A DNA stretch of 64,000 bases from Cohnella rhizoplanae (GTDB lineage: Bacteria; Bacillota; Bacilli; Paenibacillales; Paenibacillaceae): NCBI RefSeq assembly GCF_948329515.1, contig NZ_CAOJCN010000002.1, positions 185,740-249,739 of the forward strand. Direction: 5' to 3'. The first letter of the stretch is position 1; each line of letters begins with the position of its first letter. The notes under the pieces are model-generated. The model was not told the DNA's origin. It made no database searches and saw nothing but the letters and a program-made list of their open reading frames with translations. Shown here piece by piece: positions 58,394 through 64,000 of this stretch. A program made the translations under genes and the position numbers.

Positions 58394-59203
58394 ATGTCCG
58401 AATTAATCGTGCGTCCAGCCGCCTCTCCGGACGCGGACGGCCGCCTGCTGTCGGTAACTCCGGCATCGGCGGGCTGGAGCTACGTCGGCTTCGAGGCGTA
58501 CCGGCTGGAGCCGGGGGCGGCGCTGAGCCGGGAGACGGAGGATAAGGAGTACTGCCTGGTCCTGCTGTCGGGCCGGGCGAGCGTCGCCACGGCGGACGGA
58601 GAATGGACGGACATCGGCGGGCGAATGGACGTATTCGAAGGTACGCCGCCGTATTCCGTGTACGTGCCCGCGGGCAACCGCTTTGCGGTCGAGGCGCTCA
58701 CGCCGCTCGAGCTGGCCCTGTGCGCGGCACCAGGCCGGGAAGGGCGCGCCTCGCGGCTGATCGCGCCGTCCGACGTCGGCGCGGAGGTGCGGGGGAGCGG
58801 CGTCACGCAGCGGTATATTCACAATATATTGCCCGAGTCCGAGCCGGCCGACAGCCTCCTCGTGGTCGAGGTGTTCACGCCCCAAGGCCATTGGTCCAGC
58901 TATCCGCCGCACAAGCACGACCGCGACGCGCTGCCGGACGAATCGCTGCTCGAGGAGACCTATTACTACCGCGTCAAGCCGGAGCAAGGCTTCGCCGTGC
59001 AGCGCGTCTACACGGACGACCGCTCGCTCGACGAGACGCTCGCCGTGGGAGACGGCCAGGCGGTGCTGGTGCCTAAAGGCTATCATCCGGTGTCTGCGCC
59101 GCCGGGCTACGAGGTGTACTACCTCAACGTCATGGCCGGCCCCGAGCGCGTGTGGCGGTTCTATAACGATCCCGACCATGCCTGGATCGTGAAGAAGGCA
59201 TGA
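58394..59203 (+). CDS. iolB: 5-deoxy-glucuronate isomerase
   Basis: Cupin-fold isomerase of 269 residues that converts 5-deoxy-glucuronate to 5-keto-2-deoxygluconate, substrate of IolC. IHNILPESEPADSLLVVEVF, GHWSSYPPHKHDRD (the metal-binding His pair) and LPDESLLEETYYYRV are family signatures; VLVPKGYHPVSAPPGYEVYY is the second cupin motif. ATG 58394 is favoured by GAAGGGA 10 bases upstream over GTG 58385. Four-base overlap (ATGA) with the downstream fusion gene. Confidence 0.93.
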   Translation: MSELIVRPAASPDADGRLLSVTPASAGWSYVGFEAYRLEPGAALSRETEDKEYCLVLLSGRASVATADGEWTDIGGRMDVFEGTPPYSVYVPAGNRFAVEALTPLELALCAAPGREGRASRLIAPSDVGAEVRGSGVTQRYIHNILPESEPADSLLVVEVFTPQGHWSSYPPHKHDRDALPDESLLEETYYYRVKPEQGFAVQRVYTDDRSLDETLAVGDGQAVLVPKGYHPVSAPPGYEVYYLNVMAGPERVWRFYNDPDHAWIVKKA

Positions 59204-60528
59204 GCGAACGGAGACGGCTGGTCATTTTCCTGGACAGCGGGGATACGATCGTGGACGAATCGACCGAGGTTCGGGACGCGGACGGGATCGTCGTCAGCGC
59301 CGACCTGATTCCCGGGGCGGACGTCATGGTGAAGACGCTGCGCGAGCGGGGCTTCACGCTGGCGCTCGTCGCGGACGGCGACGCCCAGTCGTTCAAGAAC
59401 GTGTACAGACAGCACGGGCTGTACGACGATTTCGACGCGATGATCTATTCGGAGAACATCAAGGCGCTCAAGCCGAGCGCCCGCATGTTCAAGGCAGCGC
59501 TAGGCGCGCTCGAGCTCCGGGAGGACGACTGCGGCCGCGTCGCGATGGTCGGCAACAATCTGAGCCGGGACATCAAGGGCGCCAACGCGCTCGGCATCGC
59601 AAGCGTGCACATCGGGTGGACGCCCCGCTATCCGCGCGTCCCGACCGACGAGAGCGAACGGCCGGACTATACGATCGGAGAGCCGCTGGAGCTGGTAGAG
59701 CTCGCGGAAAAGCTGGACGCGCGCCTGACCGCGGGGCTCGCTGCGCGACCGGGCGAGTCGACGGACGCGGGCTTGCCGATGCAGCCCGAGGCCGCTTCGC
59801 CCGAGCGGCCGGAACTAGCGCTGTCGGAGCAGCCGCTGCCGCCGGTGGACGGGAATCCGGCGGACATGGCTTGGCAGACGCTCGCGGCGCGCTACGCGCC
59901 GATTTTGCTGCTGGACCGGCGCGAGCCGTTCCGGCCGATCCGGGCCGGCATCACCGTGTTCCGCGAGGACGGGCGATCGCCCTCGTTCGACCGGCAGATC
60001 CGGCTGGATGCGGGCAAGCATGCCTGCGTCATCGAATATACGATCTATTGGGATTACGATATTCAGCATCTGTACGATCTGGAGCATGTGTGGATCTACG
60101 TGGGCCATGGCGGAGAGGTCGTCTCCTGCGAGGCGAGCTTCCACGGCAGATGGCTGGTCGGGCTCACACGGGATCGCGGCAATCTGGAAGGCGGCTCGCG
60201 CGCGCGGCTGTACGTGCAGCCGGGCAAGCACGCGATGTCGCCGAGCGAGGAAGCGCTGCATCTGCTCCCGGACCTCGCGTCCTGCTGCATGGAGGATGCC
60301 GGGACGGGCGGCCTGCTGGAGCCGGCCATGTTCGCCGGCGAGTTCAGGGCGGGGGCGTCCGCCGACGCGGACGCGGACGCGGAGCGACATCTGCGAGGCT
60401 TCGGCTTCCGGCCGAGCTTCGACTATTTCCCTTGGGCATGGCCGGCGGACGCGTTCGTCCTCTGGGACGCGCTGCGCGAGGAGATTCCCATTCGGATGCG
60501 GAGCCTCGTCGCGAGAATCGGCAAGTGA
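59200..60528 (+). CDS. HAD-like hydrolase fused to an unrecognised C-terminal domain, seventh gene of the iol operon
   Basis: A 442-residue two-domain protein. Residues 1-175 are HAD-like: motif I is FLDSGDTIVDE (nucleophile Asp, with Gly rather than Asp at +2, as in 'DxGDT'-type members), motif III ALKPSARMF, motif IV VGNNLSRDIKGAN. A Pro/Glu-rich linker (~180-215) leads to a ~225-residue domain starting LAARYAPILLLDRREPF and containing IEYTIYWDYDIQHLYDLEHV and EASFHGRW, which I cannot assign with confidence. The ATGA overlap with iolB shows co-translation. A phosphatase-type role in inositol metabolism is plausible but unproven. The Asp/Ala-rich tract ADADADAE is low complexity. Confidence 0.7.
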   Translation: MSERRRLVIFLDSGDTIVDESTEVRDADGIVVSADLIPGADVMVKTLRERGFTLALVADGDAQSFKNVYRQHGLYDDFDAMIYSENIKALKPSARMFKAALGALELREDDCGRVAMVGNNLSRDIKGANALGIASVHIGWTPRYPRVPTDESERPDYTIGEPLELVELAEKLDARLTAGLAARPGESTDAGLPMQPEAASPERPELALSEQPLPPVDGNPADMAWQTLAARYAPILLLDRREPFRPIRAGITVFREDGRSPSFDRQIRLDAGKHACVIEYTIYWDYDIQHLYDLEHVWIYVGHGGEVVSCEASFHGRWLVGLTRDRGNLEGGSRARLYVQPGKHAMSPSEEALHLLPDLASCCMEDAGTGGLLEPAMFAGEFRAGASADADADAERHLRGFGFRPSFDYFPWAWPADAFVLWDALREEIPIRMRSLVARIGK

Positions 60529-60577
60529 GCGGTCTAAGCGGACTGGAGCAAAAAGTCGGTTCAGAAGGAACCCGGGA

Positions 60578-60636
60578 ATAAGAACAGCGACCGCTCAAGG
60601 ACGAGGAAGCCGTCCTTGAGCGGTCGCTGTTCTTAT
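60578..60636. terminator. 26-bp perfect inverted repeat ending the iol operon
   Basis: Positions 60578-60603 pair perfectly with 60611-60636 across a 7-base loop. It is followed by only short T-runs, but the stem length makes it a likely terminator and mRNA 3' end. The rest of the gap up to 60849 is AT-rich and holds the promoter below. Confidence 0.7.
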
Positions 60637-60742
60637 CAAAAGGAATCGGATAGTAAAAAACGTGATAATAGGAAACACTTCGCCCAGGAATTTTCCCTAC
60701 AGCCAAGTGCGTCACGACGTCTCCGCCGTCGGTCGCTAAATA

Positions 60743-60770
60743 TTGTAAATGCGATTCGTTGCAACATAAT
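60743..60770 (+). promoter_or_regulatory. promoter for the YjgB-like gene
   Basis: TTGTAA at 60743-60748, a 16-base spacer and CATAAT at 60765-60770, 80 bases before the start. Confidence 0.5.
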
Positions 60771-60849
60771 ATCGCAGAATACGTCGATTAAGGTGCAGCA
60801 CATTTCATGGAGCGGTCGCGAGCCGCTTCACTACGAGGAGGAAATTTTT

Positions 60850-61446
60850 ATGAATTTATATACATCTGCGAAGAAAACGGCGGTTGCAACGGTCACGGCG
60901 GGAATGCTGGCCTTATCCGTTGCCGGAGGCATCCCTACCTACGCAGCAGCTGCGGCTGCCGCTCCTGCCGCTGCTCCCGTGGACGCGCATATGAAGGCTT
61001 TCCAGACGCTGATGAGCTTCTACAAGCCGGCTCTCCAAGGTCAGTTCCCGAATTTCCATAGCTTCACGATCGGCTCGACCACGCATGATACGGTCATCAA
61101 AGCGATCGGCGAAGCCGAATCGCCGGCCAAAGATGCCGATGGGTTCGATGTGTATCATGCTGAAATGGGTCATCCCGGTTATGCGATCAATTACAAGCTG
61201 GGTAAAATACGCGAAATGCGCTACTTCGGCACGAACGTCGAGCGTGAGACGAACCTTGGCGGCATATCCGCTCGCATGCTGTTCCAGCACTGGGGCACAC
61301 CGAACGAGTCCGTCTTGATTAAAGCAGGCAAAACCGTTCAAAAGAAAGTCACTTATGTCCGGGGCAAATACCAGTTGGAGTTCATTTTTAATAACAAAAG
61401 CGGCTTGGACCTAGATCATATTAACCTCGTAAAGAAAAACGATTAA
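60850..61446 (+). CDS. YjgB-family (DUF4309) secreted protein
   Basis: A 198-residue exported protein of unknown function. ATG 60850 has GGAGGAAA upstream; earlier in-frame starts have none. A signal peptide with SVAGGIPTYA-AA cleavage precedes an Ala/Pro-rich stretch. The mature part has the two-repeat layout of DUF4309: SFTIGSTTHDTVIKAIGEAE, INYKLGKIREMRYFGTNVE, then GKYQLEFIFNNKSGLDLDHI. It is a single gene with its own promoter and terminator. Confidence 0.82.
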   Translation: MNLYTSAKKTAVATVTAGMLALSVAGGIPTYAAAAAAAPAAAPVDAHMKAFQTLMSFYKPALQGQFPNFHSFTIGSTTHDTVIKAIGEAESPAKDADGFDVYHAEMGHPGYAINYKLGKIREMRYFGTNVERETNLGGISARMLFQHWGTPNESVLIKAGKTVQKKVTYVRGKYQLEFIFNNKSGLDLDHINLVKKND

Positions 61447-61461
61447 ATAAGTATTGAATCC

Positions 61462-61493
61462 AATAAGCGACCCTCGCCGGGTCGCTTATTTAT
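61462..61493 (+). terminator. Rho-independent terminator after the YjgB-like gene
   Basis: AATAAGCGACCC and GGGTCGCTTATT form a perfect 12-pair stem with loop TCGCC, followed by TATT. Confidence 0.8.
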
Positions 61494-61533
61494 TGGCGTT
61501 CAGTAGGCGTTCGATGATCATTCATCATCGAAG

Positions 61534-61582
61534 AAGCGCAACCCCACAAGGCCGGCGGGCCGCATGGAGTTGCGCTTTATTT
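61534..61582. terminator. hairpin between the YjgB-like and hemQ genes
   Basis: AAGCGCAAC and GTTGCGCTT form a 9-pair stem with an inner GC-rich hairpin; TATTT follows on the right. It can serve hemQ on the minus strand. Confidence 0.55.
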
Positions 61583-61599
61583 AATCTATCAGGGGACGG

Positions 61600-62346
61600 T
61601 CACACCCGCAGCAGATCCGCGAATCCGTCCGGCGTGAGCAGGTTGCCTACGTAGAACGAGCCGAATTCGCCGTAGCGCGCGCTGACCTCGTCGAATCTCA
61701 TCTCGTAGACGAGCTTCTTGAACTGAAGCGCCTCGTCGGCGAACAGCGTGACGCCCCACTCCCAGTCGTCGAATCCGATCGAGCCGGTGATGATCTGCTT
61801 GACCTTGCCCGCGTAGTTGCGGCCGATCATGCCGTGGCTGCGCATCAGCGTCTTGCGCTCGTCCATCGAGAGCGAATACCAGTTGTCGCCGAGCAGGCGG
61901 CGCTTGTTCATCGGATAGAAGCAGATATGCTTGGACTGGGGCAGGATCGGCTTGAGGCGCGCGGCGACCTCCGGGATCTGCATCGGATCGGAGCCCGCGG
62001 GGGCGAGGTAGCTGCTCAGCTCCACGATGCTCACGTACGAATATTCGGGCTTCGCGAACTTGGCGAAGGCCGAGCGGTTGAACGCGTTCTCGACGGCGTT
62101 CAGCTCCTCCAGCGTCTCGCGCAGGTGCATGAACATGAAGTCGGCCTTCTGGCCGACCACCGCGTAGACGGCGAGACTGCCTTCCTTGCGTTCCTCGGTC
62201 GCCCGCCAGTCCGCGATCAGGCTCAGCAGCTCCTGCCGAGCCGTCTCCCGTTCCTCGGGGGTCGCGGCCTTCCAGGCTGTCCAATCGATCGTGCGGAAGT
62301 CGTGCAGCGCGTACCAGCCGTCCAGCGTTTGTGCGGCTTCACTCAT
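61600..62346 (-). CDS. hemQ: coproheme decarboxylase (HemQ)
   Basis: Enzyme of the Gram-positive coproporphyrin-dependent heme pathway that oxidatively decarboxylates coproheme to heme b. The 248 residues belong to the chlorite-dismutase-like family. The coproheme-ligand His and catalytic region are seen as [11 protein letters not shown] and [20 protein letters not shown], then [18 protein letters not shown] 62346 has AAGGAGA upstream at about 10 bases; a longer frame to 62385 has no ribosome site. It connects to ctaA, which uses the heme it makes. Confidence 0.93.
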   Translation of the reverse strand: MSEAAQTLDGWYALHDFRTIDWTAWKAATPEERETARQELLSLIADWRATEERKEGSLAVYAVVGQKADFMFMHLRETLEELNAVENAFNRSAFAKFAKPEYSYVSIVELSSYLAPAGSDPMQIPEVAARLKPILPQSKHICFYPMNKRRLLGDNWYSLSMDERKTLMRSHGMIGRNYAGKVKQIITGSIGFDDWEWGVTLFADEALQFKKLVYEMRFDEVSARYGEFGSFYVGNLLTPDGFADLLRV

Positions 62347-62444
62347 TGGGTTCAACTCTCCTTCTCGTCGTGCCTTGTCCGACATGGCTTTTTACATTTT
62401 AGCCTATATTCGTTCCCTCGGGCAAACGACGCCGCATCCGCGCG

Positions 62445-62474
62445 TTGACTGCCGTCAAACCGATCTTGTAAACT
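62445..62474 (+). promoter_or_regulatory. promoter for yuiB-like gene
   Basis: TTGACT at 62445-62450, an 18-base spacer and TAAACT at 62469-62474. Confidence 0.55.
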
Positions 62475-62513
62475 AATAGAGCACACATACGACCGGGAGG
62501 CTTAAAGCGAATA

Positions 62514-62798
62514 ATGAGAGAGATTCTGCAAGAGATTCTCGGCACGCTGCTGTTCTTCGTCCTGTTCTTCGGCATCGGCTTCATCCTGAACATGCTGATC
62601 AAGACGACCTGGCTGCCGACTTGGATATATGTGATCGTCGTGCTGCCGCTGGGCGTGTGGCACTTCTGGAATCCGGAGCTCAGCGTGCTCGCGTTCATCG
62701 GCGTATTCACGCTGCCGTTCCTCGCGGGCATCGGCGGCGCCCTGACGAGCGGTTGGGCGATCCGCGCGCTGCGGCGCGGCGGCTACAAGATGTTCTGA
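62514..62798 (+). CDS. yuiB: YuiB-like membrane protein
   Basis: A 94-residue membrane protein with three hydrophobic helices (TLLFFVLFFGIGFILNML; WIYVIVVLPLGVWHFW; VLAFIGVFTLPFLAGIGGAL). The segment FFVLFFGIGFILNMLIKTTW is characteristic of Bacillales YuiB. The function is unknown. GGGAGG lies a little far (13 bases) upstream of ATG 62514. It is followed by the GtrA-family gene, possibly in one transcript. Confidence 0.75.
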   Translation: MREILQEILGTLLFFVLFFGIGFILNMLIKTTWLPTWIYVIVVLPLGVWHFWNPELSVLAFIGVFTLPFLAGIGGALTSGWAIRALRRGGYKMF

Positions 62799-62848
62799 TC
62801 GGGGATAAAGGGAACCGCGCGCGGGATCGGGGAAACGAGGGACGAGCC

Positions 62849-63262
62849 ATGAGAATCGACAGCCTGGAAATTAAACGCGTCTCCAAGTTCGCGGCCATAG
62901 GCGTGCTGAATACCGGCATCGACATCGCCCTGTTCGCGGCGCTCGTCTACGCCTTGAGCTGGCCGTCTCTGCCGGCCCAGTGCGTCTCCTATTTCCTCGC
63001 CTTCCTCAACAGCTATTGGTGGAACCGGCGCTGGACGTTCGGCATGCGGGAGCGCGGCAGCGCCCGGGAGCTGCTCAAGTTCGGGGCCGTCAACGCCCTG
63101 TCCTTCCTGTGCGCGACCGGCGTGCTGCTCGGCGCGGAGAGAGGGCTGGATCTGTCGCCGATCGTCGCGAAGCTCGTGTCCGTCGCCGCGTCGCTCGCCG
63201 TCAACTACGCCGGGAGCAAGCTGTGGGTGTTCAGGCAGGCGGAGCTCGGGCGGGAAAATTAA
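62849..63262 (+). CDS. GtrA-family membrane protein
   Basis: A 137-residue protein with four membrane helices of the GtrA/DPMS family, thought to assist flipping of lipid-linked sugars in cell-surface polysaccharide modification. Markers are FAAIGVLNTGIDIALFAALV, YFLAFLNSYWWNRRWTF and VNYAGSKLWVF. ATG 62849 is preceded by a moderate GAGGG site. No glycosyltransferase partner is visible in the window. Confidence 0.88.
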   Translation: MRIDSLEIKRVSKFAAIGVLNTGIDIALFAALVYALSWPSLPAQCVSYFLAFLNSYWWNRRWTFGMRERGSARELLKFGAVNALSFLCATGVLLGAERGLDLSPIVAKLVSVAASLAVNYAGSKLWVFRQAELGREN

Positions 63263-63274
63263 AGGGACAAGACG

Positions 63275-63318
63275 AAAAATCCGACGGAGCGCCAGTGGCG
63301 TTCGCGCCGGATTTTTTT
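63275..63318. terminator. bidirectional terminator between GtrA-family and methyltransferase genes
   Basis: AAAAATCCG...GGCGC pairs imperfectly with GCGCC...CGGATTTTTTT; A-run on the left and T-run on the right. Confidence 0.8.
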
Positions 63319-63320
63319 GG

Positions 63321-64000
63321 TTATGCGCGTCGTTCGACGACGATGAAGCAGGTACTGTCCGGCAGGGGGGCCGCGCGGCCTTCTTCGTCGAACACCGCGA
63401 CCTTGTCCGCGAGCGCCTCCGTATAGCCTTCCTGAAGGTAGTGGCGCAGCGCGACGATCTCTGCTTTTTCGCCCAACGCGTCCCGGATGAACCGTTCGTA
63501 CTCGCTTGGCGTAAAGTAGCCGAACTGCTCCTGCACCTCATGCACGTAGGCTTCCTCGCCCCACGTATACGTATATAGAAACTCCATGGCGTCGTTGACG
63601 GGCAGGACGACCTCATGGTCGCTTAGCCGTTCGTAGACGATCTTGCGTCCGGCGAAGTCCCGGCTGTACCGTTCCAGCCACGGCAGCCCGTCCGGCTGCA
63701 GGAAGCGGATCACGCGCCGCGCGTCGGGCTCGGTCATGATGCCGTCTCGGATGATGATGCGCCCGCCGGGCGCGAGCACGTCGAACGCGCTTCGGAGCGC
63801 CGCGGCCACCGTGTCCCGGTTGAAGCGCGTGCCGTTATAAGGGATGTAGGAATACAGCTCGTGCAGAATCGACGAGAAGATGACGGTGTCCACGCTGCCG
63901 GGCTCCACGTAGTCCTTGAGCGCCAGCGCATCCCCCTGGAGCACCTCCCAGCCGCGGGCTTCCGCGTGCTTCTTGCGAGTCAGGGCTTCGATGACGCTCT
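63321..64000 (-). CDS. class I SAM-dependent methyltransferase, partial (5' end outside window)
   Basis: The frame is open from the window edge, so GTG 63944 is not the true start and the SAM-binding glycine motif lies outside. The visible 226 residues include the motif II/III region VDTVIFSSILHELYSYIPYN and LAPGGRIIIRDGIM, typical of Rossmann methyltransferases. The C-terminal half contains FLYTYTWGEEAYVHEVQEQFG. The substrate is unknown. It converges on the GtrA-family gene across a terminator. Confidence 0.8.
   Translation of the reverse strand, partial: SVIEALTRKKHAEARGWEVLQGDALALKDYVEPGSVDTVIFSSILHELYSYIPYNGTRFNRDTVAAALRSAFDVLAPGGRIIIRDGIMTEPDARRVIRFLQPDGLPWLERYSRDFAGRKIVYERLSDHEVVLPVNDAMEFLYTYTWGEEAYVHEVQEQFGYFTPSEYERFIRDALGEKAEIVALRHYLQEGYTEALADKVAVFDEEGRAAPLPDSTCFIVVERRA

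Noticed and set aside
60578..60636. 26-bp perfect inverted repeat as the end of an insertion sequence
   Set aside because: No transposase, no target-site duplication and both arms are adjacent with a 7-base loop at an operon end, as expected of a terminator.

Overview
The window reads as the chromosome of a GC-rich, endospore-forming member of the Paenibacillaceae (Cohnella/Paenibacillus-like). The evidence is the gene content: sda, a YheC/D coat-type ATP-grasp protein, HemQ, YuiB, YuzB/YutJ/Nfu, a YfmM-like ABC-F protein, a MqnE-type futalosine-pathway enzyme, YesM/YesN two-component pairs, and CUT1 sugar ABC transporters that carry no ATPase of their own. No rRNA, tRNA, CRISPR array, prophage or insertion sequence was recognised. 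All identifications were made by reading the sequence; nothing was searched.

Layout. 0-9 kb holds housekeeping genes: the 3' part of a MurJ/SpoVB-family flippase, a GNAT and a VOC protein, a DUF2515 (YppC-like) protein with an unresolved start, a lipoprotein, a thioredoxin-like protein, heme A synthase (ctaA, with a strong Rex-box match upstream) and a UbiD-family decarboxylase. 9-22 kb is a Gram-positive polysaccharide-utilisation locus: a leftward YesM/YesN pair divergent from a solute-binding lipoprotein, two permeases, two secreted GH98 enzymes with different binding modules, and an acyltransferase-domain protein. 22-39 kb is housekeeping again: cls, a 51-bp tandem-repeat array, an ABC-F ATPase, a HEPN protein, an SDR, nfu/yuzB/yutJ/mqnE, an IscA/ErpA-type protein, an SNF2 helicase with a SWIM finger, a YheC/D protein between two groups of DnaA-box-like sites, the tiny sporulation checkpoint gene sda, and ndh.

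39-60 kb is a second catabolic block: a YesM/YesN pair, permease-permease-binding protein, a GH110-like beta-helix enzyme, a LacI-family regulator, a GH38-like DUF5054 enzyme, and an inositol operon in the order iolD-iolE-iolC-iolA-iolG-iolB followed by a translationally coupled HAD-plus-unknown-domain fusion. LacI-type palindromes centred on AAGCGCTT lie upstream of the DUF5054 gene and of iolD, which suggests one regulon. 60-64 kb holds a YjgB-like secreted protein, hemQ, yuiB, a GtrA-family protein and a partial methyltransferase.

The points most worth a second look are: sda preceded by DnaA boxes, with a second DnaA-box group about 1 kb away; Rex-like operators at two respiratory genes; paired GH98 enzymes plus a GH110-like enzyme in a probable environmental spore-former; the HAD fusion attached to the iol operon; a 12-nt perfect Shine-Dalgarno sequence with no start codon ahead of the GH98 genes (a STAB-SD candidate); and two families of hairpin-bearing repeats.
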